Positions 7,520 to 15,009 of a stretch of DNA of 64,000 nucleotides are shown here, piece after piece. Below the pieces are notes generated by a model. It was not told the DNA's origin and made no database searches. It was given only the letters and a program-made list of their open reading frames with translations. The DNA comes from Palsa-504 sp963818225 (lineage in GTDB: Bacteria; Actinomycetota; Actinomycetes; Streptosporangiales; Streptosporangiaceae), in assembly GCA_963818225.1 (NCBI GenBank), contig CAWFRO010000006.1:496001-560000 (forward strand). Reading direction: 5' to 3'. A program made the translations under genes and the position numbers. The stretch's first letter is position 1, and the number at the start of each line of letters is the position of its first letter.

Positions 7520-8920
7520 TCAGCCGGCGGCGTCGGCCAGGCTGAGGACCGAGGCGCCGGCCTGCGGCCGGGAGGCTATGGCCCGCCACCAGGCCTGGCC
7601 CGCTTCGGGGAGCAGGTAGATCGGGTCGTAGTAGGGGTGCTCGCGGCTGAGCGCCAGCTCGTCGTCGGTCTCGATGGCGGTGTGGTAGTTCTTCGTCCAG
7701 TAGGAGATGCCGCGCTCGGTGTCGTACCTGGCCACCTGGTGCACCCAGCGCTTGCCGACGTAGGGCACGTCGCAGACCACCCGCGGGGTGGCGAACCCGG
7801 GCAGGTAGCCCATGATGGCGTGCTGCAGCGACTGGGCTTCGGCCAGCGACAGCCGCCAGTGCTCGCTGCCGGGGATCATGTCGCACATATAGAAGTAGTA
7901 GGGCGTGATCGAGGCCCCGTCGAGCAGGGCGAAGCACAGGTCCAGCAGCGCGCCGGCGCTGTCGTTCACCCCGCGCAGCAGCACGCCCTGGTTGCGCACG
8001 TCCCGGACGCCGGCCTCGAGCATGGCCGCGGCGGCCCGCCCGACCAGCGGCGTCACCGACTGGGCGGCGTTCACGTGGGTGTGGATGGCGATGTTCACCC
8101 CGCGCGCGCGGCCCGTGCCGGCCAGCCGGGCCATGCCCGCGCGCACCTCGTCGGAGAGCCAGTGCTGCGGCAGGCCCATGAGGGCCTTGCTGGCCAGCCG
8201 GATGTCCCGGATCGAGTCGATCTGCAGCAGCGCGGACACGAAGGCCTCGAGCCGCGGCCAGGGCAGGTTGGCCACGTCCCCGCCGGAGACCACCACGTCG
8301 CGCACGCCGGGTGTGCGGCGCAGGTAATCCAGCATCGCGCCGAGCCGGTCGTCGCGGGCCATGGCGAACTTGTGCTTGCCGGCCTGGGCCGTCGGGTTGC
8401 CGACCAGGTCCATCCGGGTGCAGTGGCCGCAGTACTGGGGGCATGTCGGCAGCAGCTCGGCCAGCACCTTGGTCGGGTAGCGGTGGGTCAGGCCCTCCAC
8501 CGCCCACATCTCGGCCTCGTGCAGGGAGTCGCGCTGCGCGTACGGATGCGACGGCCAGTCGGGCCGCCGGTCGCTGAACGCCGGGATCATGTACCGCCGC
8601 ACCGGGTCGGCGTAGAACGCCTCGGTGAAGCCGGGCTGGTCCGGCGACCCGGACGGCACCATGGTGTTGAGCATTTGCGGCGGGATCAGCATCGACATGG
8701 TCGCCCGCTCGCGCTGGTCCCGCTCCAGATCCTCGAAGAACCTCTCGTCCAGCCCCGCCCCGGTGACCTGCCTGAGCTGCCGCGCGTTCTTGACGCAGTG
8801 GGCGCGCTGCCACTGCGCGGACGCCCAGTCAGTAGCAGGCACCGCGGCCCAGCCGGGGAACCGGCGCCAGTCGGGCTCGGCCAGCTCCTGGCGCCGGTAC
8901 ACATAGGGCTGAGAGACCAT
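7520..8920 (-). CDS. kamA: KamA-family radical SAM aminomutase (lysine 2,3-aminomutase)
   Basis: A 466-residue radical SAM, PLP-dependent aminomutase that converts L-lysine to L-beta-lysine, the first step of lysine fermentation. The [4Fe-4S] motif is CPQYCGHC (C160, C164, C167), followed by the VVVSGGD strand. YMCDM and the segment VCDVPYVGK match the places where the clostridial enzyme carries its two lysine-binding aspartates and the PLP lysine, judged from memory of the family. Start ATG 8920 has GGAGGG eight bases upstream; an in-frame alternative at 8950 lacks one. The gene is divergent from kdd-kamD-kamE-kal, which supports a lysine rather than glutamate role. Confidence 0.87.
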   Translation of the reverse strand: MVSQPYVYRRQELAEPDWRRFPGWAAVPATDWASAQWQRAHCVKNARQLRQVTGAGLDERFFEDLERDQRERATMSMLIPPQMLNTMVPSGSPDQPGFTEAFYADPVRRYMIPAFSDRRPDWPSHPYAQRDSLHEAEMWAVEGLTHRYPTKVLAELLPTCPQYCGHCTRMDLVGNPTAQAGKHKFAMARDDRLGAMLDYLRRTPGVRDVVVSGGDVANLPWPRLEAFVSALLQIDSIRDIRLASKALMGLPQHWLSDEVRAGMARLAGTGRARGVNIAIHTHVNAAQSVTPLVGRAAAAMLEAGVRDVRNQGVLLRGVNDSAGALLDLCFALLDGASITPYYFYMCDMIPGSEHWRLSLAEAQSLQHAIMGYLPGFATPRVVCDVPYVGKRWVHQVARYDTERGISYWTKNYHTAIETDDELALSREHPYYDPIYLLPEAGQAWWRAIASRPQAGASVLSLADAAG

Positions 8921-9207
8921 GGACGAAGCCCTCCAATCCGGGGATAGCACCGAAGGATCTGCGGTACAAGACCTAACGTTCCGTAGATCTTCCAGTACGA
9001 TCCGAGTCCGCCCGGCCGTAGACGCTTCGCGGCGGCAGGATTTACCATAAAACTATATATATTCCGAAAAATCTATAGCGAATAACCATGTCAACAGGAG
9101 ATTATACTGAACGGATCGTAGGTTCAGCTGCCCCGCCCGTGCACGTCGAGGCGGGCAGGCCGCAGACCCGGCCTGGACGCGGCCGACGTGCAGGAAGGAC
9201 CCTGCCC
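8921..9207. promoter_or_regulatory. Divergent kamA / kdd promoter region
   Basis: This 287-bp spacer separates the divergent lysine genes. It holds an AT-rich stretch at about 9040-9080 (tataaaac-like and tatatatatt runs) that is unusual for this genome, and an imperfect dyad GATCTGCGG (8956-8964) / CCGTAGATC (8981-8989) close to kamA. A weak ATG at 9088 opens in frame with kdd but lacks a ribosome site. I could not recognise a lysine or cobalamin riboswitch. Confidence 0.4.
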
Positions 9208-10311
9208 ATGACGACCTCGCCTCCCGCCCAGGTCCCGATCTCCGCCCCGGCCCGGCGGCGCACCGCGGCCCGGCCGGCCTCGCCGCTCGGCGTGCACCGG
9301 GTGCTGGACCCGCCCGGCGTGCTGCCGCAGGCGGCGTGGCGGCTGGACCCGGACCCGGCGATCGCGCCGGATGAGGTCCGGGTCCGCGTCGACCGGCTGA
9401 ACCTGGACGCCGCCTCCTACCGCCAGCTGCGCGAGGCCTACGCCGGCGACCGGGACAAGATCAGGGCCGCGGTGGCCGAGATCATCGCGACCCGGGGCAA
9501 GATGCACAATCCGGTCACCGGGTCGGGCGGCATGCTGACCGGCACGGTCGAAGCGGCAGGACCGCGGTCCCCGCTCGGCCTGCGGCCGGGCCAGCGCATC
9601 GCCACCCTGGTCTCGCTCACCCTGACCCCGCTGGCCATCACCGATGGCCTGGCCCGCTGGGACGGGCAGTCCGAGCAGGTCCCGTGCGAGGGGCACGCCA
9701 TCTTGTTCGCCAGGTCCATCGCCGCCGTCCTGCCCGACGACCTCCCGGTGCCGCTGTCGCTCGCGGTCCTGGACGTGTGCGGCGCCCCCGCCCTGACCAG
9801 CCGGGTGGTGAAGGAAGGCGCAGTGGTGGTGATAATCGGTGCCGCCGGGAAGAGCGGCTCCCTGTCCGCCGCGGCCGCCCGCCGGTCAGGCGCAGGCACG
9901 GTCATAGGCGTCGTCCCCGACGAGGCCGAAGCCGCCCTGCTGCGCGATCCCGCGACCGGGCAGGAGGCCCCCTTGGTCGACGCGATCGTGATCGCAGACG
10001 CCAGGGATCCGGTGGGCCTCGCGGAACAGGTGCAGGCCGCCGGCGGCCCGGCGGACGTGACCGTGGTGTGCGTGGACGTAGCCGGCTGCGAGGGCGGCGC
10101 CATCTTGTCCACCGCCCAGGGCGGCACGGTGATCTTCTTCTCCATGGCGACGTCGTTCAGCGCCGCGGCGCTCGGCGCGGAGGGCCTGGCCGCCGACGTG
10201 AGGATGCTGGTCGGGAACGGCTACGTGCCCGGGCACGCGGACCTCGCCCTCGGCCTGGTCCGGGAGAACTCTCGCGTCCGCGCCCTGTTCGAACGCAGGC
10301 TCCGGCCATGA
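9208..10311 (+). CDS. kdd: L-erythro-3,5-diaminohexanoate dehydrogenase
   Basis: A 367-residue NAD(P)-dependent dehydrogenase that oxidatively deaminates 3,5-diaminohexanoate to 5-amino-3-oxohexanoate, the third step of lysine fermentation. Family marks seen here are RVRVDRLNLDAASYRQL, KMHNPVTGSGGMLTG and a Rossmann loop VVVIIGAAGKSGS. It does not look like a zinc alcohol dehydrogenase because the usual Cys/His ligands are absent. Start ATG 9208 is preceded by AGGAAGGA eight bases upstream, so I prefer it over ATG 9088. The stop overlaps kamD (ATGA). Confidence 0.85.
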   Translation: MTTSPPAQVPISAPARRRTAARPASPLGVHRVLDPPGVLPQAAWRLDPDPAIAPDEVRVRVDRLNLDAASYRQLREAYAGDRDKIRAAVAEIIATRGKMHNPVTGSGGMLTGTVEAAGPRSPLGLRPGQRIATLVSLTLTPLAITDGLARWDGQSEQVPCEGHAILFARSIAAVLPDDLPVPLSLAVLDVCGAPALTSRVVKEGAVVVIIGAAGKSGSLSAAAARRSGAGTVIGVVPDEAEAALLRDPATGQEAPLVDAIVIADARDPVGLAEQVQAAGGPADVTVVCVDVAGCEGGAILSTAQGGTVIFFSMATSFSAAALGAEGLAADVRMLVGNGYVPGHADLALGLVRENSRVRALFERRLRP

Positions 10312-11864
10312 CCGGCAAGCTTGACCTCGATCCCGCGCTGGTCGCCCGGGCCCGCAAGCTGGCCCGGCGGGCCGGAGAGCCGGTCACCGAGCTGGCCCGC
10401 ACGCACACCACGGTGTCGGTGGAACGGGCCGTGCTGCGGCTGGCCGGGCTGGACGGCGCCGACTCCGACGGGATGCCGTGGGTGAACCGGCTCGCCGACG
10501 CGGTCCGCGATGCCGCTGGGCTCGAGCACGGGATCGCCCTGCCGGTCTGGGATGCGATGCTGGCCGGCGGCTACCCGGACCTGCGTGCGCTCGCCGCTGA
10601 CGCGGCCGCGGGCCAGGTGAAGTTCCGCCTCCCCGCGGGGCACGAGGGGGACTCGGCCCGGGAAGCCGCGCTTCGTTCGGTCAAGAATGGCATCGCCCGT
10701 ATCGATGCCCAGCGGGCCGAGCGGGACCGGTTGCTGGCCGTCACCGCCGACCCGCCGATGCCGTGGATCTACCTGATCGTCGCCACCGGGGACATCTACG
10801 AGGACATCCCGCAGGCCCAGGCGGCGGCACGGGAGGGTGCGGACGTCATCGCGGTGATCCGGTCCACCGGGCAGTCGCTGCTGGACTACGTGCCGGAGGG
10901 CGCGACGCGGGAAGGGTACGCGGGCACGTACGCCACCCGGGAGAACTTCCGCCTGATGCGGGCCGCGCTGGATGACGTGTCCCGGGAGCTGGGACGCTAC
11001 GTCCGGCTGACCAACTACGCCTCCGGGCTGTGCATGCCGGAGATCGCCGCGCTGGCCGGGCTGGAGCGGCTGGACATGATGCTGAACGACTGCATGTACG
11101 GCATCATCTTCCGCGACATCAACCCGGTGCGGACGTTCATCGACCAGCGGTTCTCCCGCCAGGTGCACGCGCGGGCGGGCATCGTCATCAACACCGGCGA
11201 GGATAACTACCTGACCACCGCCGATGCGGTGGACGCCGCGCACACGGTGGTGGTCTCGCAGCTGCTGAACGAGTACTTCGGCCGCGAGGCCGGGCTGGCC
11301 GACGCCCAGCTCGGCCTGGGCCACGCGTTCGAGATCAACCCCGACGTACCCGACTCGTTCCTGCTCGAGCTGGCGCACGCCCTGCTGATCAGGGAGCTGT
11401 TCCCGGACGCGCCGCTGAAGTACATGCCGCCGACCAAGCACATGACCGGCAACGTGTTCGCCGGGTACCTGCTGGACGCGTTCTTCAACCTGTGCGGGGT
11501 GATGACCGATCAGTCCATCCTGCTCGTCGGGATGATGACCGAGGGCATCCATACCCCGTTCTTGTCCGACCGCGACCTGGCCCTGGAGAACGTCCGGTAC
11601 GTGCGCCGGGCCGCCGGGCGGCTGGGCGAGTCGTTCCGGCCCGAGCCGGACGGGTTCGTGGCCCGCCGGGCCCGGCAGGTGCTCGGCGAGGCCGTCGACC
11701 TGCTGGGCAAAATCGGCTCGCAGGGACTGCTGACCGCGATCGCCGAGGGGACGTTCGGCGTGACCAGGCGCCCGCCCGACGGCGGCCGCGGCCTGGACGG
11801 GGTGGTGGAACGCGCCGAGGGCTACTACAACCCGGCGTCCGAGCTGCTGGAGGTGACGCGGTGA
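10308..11864 (+). CDS. kamD: Lysine 5,6-aminomutase alpha subunit
   Basis: A 518-residue TIM-barrel subunit of the adenosylcobalamin- and PLP-dependent beta-lysine 5,6-aminomutase, which moves the terminal amino group to give 3,5-diaminohexanoate. Recognisable segments are LTNYASGLCMPEIAAL, MMLNDCMYGIIFRDIN, INTGEDNYLTTADAVD and YMPPTKHMTGN, typical of KamD/OraS-type barrels. The length matches the clostridial subunit (about 515 aa). It is translationally coupled on both sides (ATGA with kdd, GTGA with kamE). The enzyme needs B12, so its activity depends on cobalamin supply in the cell. Confidence 0.9.
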   Translation: MTGKLDLDPALVARARKLARRAGEPVTELARTHTTVSVERAVLRLAGLDGADSDGMPWVNRLADAVRDAAGLEHGIALPVWDAMLAGGYPDLRALAADAAAGQVKFRLPAGHEGDSAREAALRSVKNGIARIDAQRAERDRLLAVTADPPMPWIYLIVATGDIYEDIPQAQAAAREGADVIAVIRSTGQSLLDYVPEGATREGYAGTYATRENFRLMRAALDDVSRELGRYVRLTNYASGLCMPEIAALAGLERLDMMLNDCMYGIIFRDINPVRTFIDQRFSRQVHARAGIVINTGEDNYLTTADAVDAAHTVVVSQLLNEYFGREAGLADAQLGLGHAFEINPDVPDSFLLELAHALLIRELFPDAPLKYMPPTKHMTGNVFAGYLLDAFFNLCGVMTDQSILLVGMMTEGIHTPFLSDRDLALENVRYVRRAAGRLGESFRPEPDGFVARRARQVLGEAVDLLGKIGSQGLLTAIAEGTFGVTRRPPDGGRGLDGVVERAEGYYNPASELLEVTR

Positions 11865-12622
11865 GCGTGACCGGGATCGTGCGCCCGTACGGGGACACCA
11901 CCGGGGACGGGCGGGTGCAGGTGTCGTTCACGCTGCCCGTGCCGTTCGGCGACGAGACGCAGCGGGCCCGGGCCGAGGGCGCCGCCTTGCAGCTGGCGGC
12001 CAAGATGGGCCTGGATCCCGCGATGGTCGTGCACGCCAAGGGGATGGGGCCGGACTTCACCTTCTTCATCGTGTACGGGCGGGTCAGCCACATTGTCGAC
12101 TTGTCGGCGGTGACCGTGGCGGAGCGGGAGTTCCCGGTCCTGCCGGCGGCGGAGGTGAACCTGAGGATCCGTTCTGCGCTGGGCCGCAAGCTGGTGGTGG
12201 TGGGCGCGTGCATCGGCACCGACGCGCACACGGTCGGCATCGACGCGATCCTCAACGTCAAGGGGCACGCGGGGGAGAAGGGCCTGGAGTACTACCGGGA
12301 GATCCGGGTGGTGAACATGGGCGCCCAGGTCGGCGTGGCCGACCTGGTGGCCCGGGCCGCCGCTGAGCACGCCGACGCGGTCCTGGTCAGCCAGGTCGTG
12401 ACCCAGCGCGACGCCCACCTGTCGAACACCCGGGAGATGTCGGCCGCGTTCCGCGCCGGGTCCGGCTCGCACCGGCCGCTGCTGGTGGTGGGCGGACCCC
12501 GGTTCGACCCGGGCGCGGCCGCCGATCTCGGCGTGGACAAGATCTTCGGCCGCGGCACCACGCCCGGCGAGGTGGCCAGCTACCTGGCCCACGCTCTGGC
12601 CCCGCAGCGGGAGGCCGCGTGA
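11861..12622 (+). CDS. kamE: Lysine 5,6-aminomutase beta subunit (B12-binding)
   Basis: A 253-residue partner of KamD. The cobalamin-binding motif DxHxxG is present as DAHTVG (121-126, with base-off ligand H123), followed further on by SQVVTQ and VVGG of the same fold. The PLP-anchoring lysine is expected at K134 in NVKGHAGEKGLEYY. The N-terminal domain (1-100) carries the dimerisation segment. The GTG start overlaps the kamD stop, and the stop overlaps the GTG of the next gene. All ligands needed for a working subunit are visible. Confidence 0.9.
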   Translation: MSVTGIVRPYGDTTGDGRVQVSFTLPVPFGDETQRARAEGAALQLAAKMGLDPAMVVHAKGMGPDFTFFIVYGRVSHIVDLSAVTVAEREFPVLPAAEVNLRIRSALGRKLVVVGACIGTDAHTVGIDAILNVKGHAGEKGLEYYREIRVVNMGAQVGVADLVARAAAEHADAVLVSQVVTQRDAHLSNTREMSAAFRAGSGSHRPLLVVGGPRFDPGAAADLGVDKIFGRGTTPGEVASYLAHALAPQREAA

Positions 12623-13014
12623 GCGGCCCCGTGGGCCTGACCGTGACGCAGCGCCGGTACGTCACATACGGGGACGCCCACTACGGCGGGAACCTGGTGG
12701 ACGGGGCGTACGTGCTCGGGCTGTTCGGCGACGTGGCGACCGAGGCGTGCATCCGGATGGACGGCGACGAGGGCCTGTTCGCGTCGTACTCCGACGTGCA
12801 GTTCCGCGCGCCGGTGCGAGCCGGTGACGTCATTGAGGCCACGGCCACGGTCACCGCCGTCGGGCGGCGCAGCAGGCAGCTCGCCTTCGAGGCCCGCGTG
12901 GTGTGCCGGGCCGACCCAGCGCGGGGGCCGTCGGCCGCCTCGGTGCTCACCGAGCCGGTCGTAGTCGTTACCGCGGCCGGCACCGTGGTAGTGCCGGCCA
13001 CGGCCAGCGGCTGA
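12619..13014 (+). CDS. kal: 3-aminobutyryl-CoA ammonia-lyase
   Basis: A 131-residue hotdog-fold protein that removes ammonia from L-3-aminobutyryl-CoA to give crotonyl-CoA in lysine fermentation. It shows RRYVTYGDAHYGGNLVDGAYVLGLFGDVATE, the characteristic hotdog helix region (split here only as a description), and FASYSDVQFRAPVRAGDVIEA. Assignment leans on both this pattern and the operon position after kamE. The gene that normally precedes it in the pathway, kce (3-keto-5-aminohexanoate cleavage enzyme), is not in the window. Confidence 0.8.
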   Translation: MSGPVGLTVTQRRYVTYGDAHYGGNLVDGAYVLGLFGDVATEACIRMDGDEGLFASYSDVQFRAPVRAGDVIEATATVTAVGRRSRQLAFEARVVCRADPARGPSAASVLTEPVVVVTAAGTVVVPATASG

Positions 13015-13274
13015 GCCGCCAGAAATCCTGATCAAGTCATGCGGACGATCCCGGTTGTGCACGATGCCCCTTGAAGGGGATTAGGAGCGCAGGTAGCGAA
13101 GGCGCTCGCACAGCCCTTTGCTGATGCCCCGGTAGGGGAGCAGGCCACTTCTGGCTCCCGGCTGACCATCGAAGCCATGCTGAAGGAGTGGTTCCCGTGA
13201 CGAGCGTTGCTGCCGGTACCAGTCCAGCGGGCCGCGGACTGCGGTCCAGCCGGGGGACGAGCCGGTGAGCCAGG

Positions 13275-13320
13275 ATCGTGGATCGTTACTGCCCGCCCGC
13301 GGACAGTAACGATCCACGAT
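13275..13320. repeat. Perfect long-stem palindrome, copy 1 of a dispersed family
   Basis: Arms ATCGTGGATCGTTACTG (13275-13291) and its exact complement (13304-13320) flank a 12-nt GC-rich loop. A second hairpin with the same core ATCGTGGATCG(T/C)TAC lies at 44824-44869 with a different loop. The shared stem and different loops suggest a dispersed repeat family rather than a chance terminator. No T-run follows either arm. Confidence 0.8.
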
Positions 13321-13484
13321 AACGAAGGACCGGTCCGGATCCGAGGCGCACCCGCAGCCCCGGCCCGCGGCACCCTGATTCCGCAGGCGGCGCCGGGGCG
13401 CACATGCCCTCTGTGGCAGGCCCGGCACGGCCGCTCCCGTGAATCATCAAATGCAAGTTCCCGCCCGCCCGGCACTCACTCCGC

Positions 13485-13509
13485 GTAGTAACTTACTACT
13501 GAGAGTAGT
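13485..13509. promoter_or_regulatory. Overlapping palindromes upstream of the glycosyltransferase
   Basis: GTAGTAA-C-TTACTAC (13485-13499) and ACTACT-GAG-AGTAGT (13495-13509) are two perfect dyads sharing TACTACT, placed about 28 nt before the ribosome site of the next gene. The half site (A)GTAGT(AA) occurs three times in 25 bp. This resembles a cooperative operator. The binding protein is unknown. Confidence 0.5.
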
Positions 13510-13547
13510 CGCACGTGCGGGCGGGGAATCACTACCTGGAGGTCCGG

Positions 13548-14723
13548 ATGCCGGCCGGGACAACGCTCCGGGGCGGGCGGGGCTGGGACGGGCTCATCGT
13601 GGTGTGCGCGGTGGCCGCCTATGACGGTACCCGGATGAGTGACTGGCACCTGGCCCGGCACCTGTCGGAGCTGGCTCCGGTGCTGTACGTGGACCCGCCC
13701 GCGTTCCGGCGCCCCGGCGCGCGGGGCTCGTGGCGGGCAGGCCAGCGGTTGCGGCGGGAGGGCCCGGGGCTGGCCCGGCTCGTCCCGGTGGCGCCGCCGT
13801 TCCCGGCCCGCCGCGCCGTGGCCGCCACGACGGCCGCGCTGATCCGCCGGGACCTGCGCTGGGCCACCGCCCGGCTCGGCGGGCAGGTCAGCGCGGTGCT
13901 CTCGGGCTGGCCGCAGTTCCCGGTGTTCGGCGCGTGCGGGGAAGGGGTGCGCGCCTACTGGGCCAAGGACGACTTCGTCGCGGGCGCGGCGTTGTTCGGG
14001 CTGAACGCCGGCATGCTGGCCCGGCGTGAACGCCGGGTCGCCGCTGCCGCTGACCTGCTGATCGCGGCCAACCCGGTGGTGGCGGCCAGGTGGCGCAGCC
14101 GCGGCCGCGACCCGCTGCTCATCCCCTTCGGGACCGACGCTCCCGCCTACCTTGGCACCGACCGCGCCCCGCTGCCCGCCGGCGTCCGCCTGCCTCCTCC
14201 GGTGGCCGGCTTCATCGGGCGGCTCAACGCCCGCACCGACCTGGCCCTGCTGGAGGCGGTCGCCGCCCGCGGCCGTTCCCTGCTCCTGGTCGGCCCGCAG
14301 GACCCCGGCTGCGACCAGCAACGCTTCGCCGCCCTGACGGGCCGGCCCAACGTGCACTGGGCCGGCCAGCAGCCCGCCGCCGCGCTGCCGGGGTACCTAC
14401 GGCTGATGGACGTCGGCCTGGTGCCCTACACCCCCAGCCCGTTCAACCACGCCAGCTTCCCCCTCAAAGCCCTGGAATACCTGGCCGCCGGACGCCCGGT
14501 CGCCGCCACCGACCTGCCCGCCCTGCGCGCACTGGGCACCGACCTGATCCACATCACCACGCCAGCATCCTTCGCCGACCAGGTCGACCAGCTCCTCACC
14601 CAGCCCAGGACCCCGCACCTGGCCGCCCGCTGCCAGGCCTTCGCCGCCCAGCACACCTGGGCCCGCCGAGCCGCCGACATCCACCACGCCCTCACCAGCC
14701 CCGCACCCCGCGGCCGCCACTGA
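13548..14723 (+). CDS. Glycosyltransferase (GT-B fold, TuaH-like)
   Basis: A 391-residue GT-B glycosyltransferase. The N-terminal acceptor half starts at LIVVCAVAAYDGTRMSDWHL. The nucleotide-sugar half has GFIGRLN, LLLVGP, NVHWAGQQPAAALPGYL and the diagnostic segment FNHASFPLKALEYLAAGRPV. These resemble TuaH-type and family 4-like enzymes that add sugars to cell-surface polymers or secondary products. No membrane segment is seen. ATG 13548 has GGAGG five bases upstream; the frame stays open further 5' but without a better start. It stands alone, so the acceptor is unknown. Confidence 0.82.
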   Translation: MPAGTTLRGGRGWDGLIVVCAVAAYDGTRMSDWHLARHLSELAPVLYVDPPAFRRPGARGSWRAGQRLRREGPGLARLVPVAPPFPARRAVAATTAALIRRDLRWATARLGGQVSAVLSGWPQFPVFGACGEGVRAYWAKDDFVAGAALFGLNAGMLARRERRVAAAADLLIAANPVVAARWRSRGRDPLLIPFGTDAPAYLGTDRAPLPAGVRLPPPVAGFIGRLNARTDLALLEAVAARGRSLLLVGPQDPGCDQQRFAALTGRPNVHWAGQQPAAALPGYLRLMDVGLVPYTPSPFNHASFPLKALEYLAAGRPVAATDLPALRALGTDLIHITTPASFADQVDQLLTQPRTPHLAARCQAFAAQHTWARRAADIHHALTSPAPRGRH

Positions 14724-15009
14724 TCACCACCGCACCCAGCCCGCCATGAAGCCCGCCAAGCCTGCCCCGCGATCCCGATGACCATGGTCAACAGCAACGA
14801 AACGCGCCTCACTGGAGGGCTCAGCCCTGTCCGCCCGACGGCGCGTGGCGTGTCGGGCGCGCGACAGTAGCAGGCCGGCAGTCAGGCCGGCTGTGATCAG
14901 GCAGACACAGATGCGGACCCTGGCCTGTCAGCGCCCTGTAACGGATTAGCAAACAACGGCCTCGGATCACCCTCGACGCAACTGTCCTATTCCGGATGCC
15001 CCGGCGGAC

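Larger units (their letters stand above)
13015..13547. other. Intergenic region between kal and the glycosyltransferase gene
   Basis: About 530 bp without a gene I can support. It contains a short C4TT-G-AAG4 stem (13067-13079), which could end the kam transcript. It also holds a perfect 17-bp hairpin (13275-13320), listed separately, and paired palindromes next to the glycosyltransferase. Reading frames on both strands here look non-coding. The part at 13030-13260 might be a decayed element, but I could not identify it. Confidence 0.5.

Noticed and set aside
9088..9207. Earlier start for kdd at ATG 9088
   Set aside because: There is no ribosome site before it, and the extra Pro/Arg-rich residues are unlike the family. 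ATG 9208 has a good site.
13032..13475. A 147-codon minus-strand frame in the kal-glycosyltransferase gap
   Set aside because: It runs through the hairpin at 13275-13320 and has no start or ribosome site of quality. The tail resembles a decayed element but could not be named.
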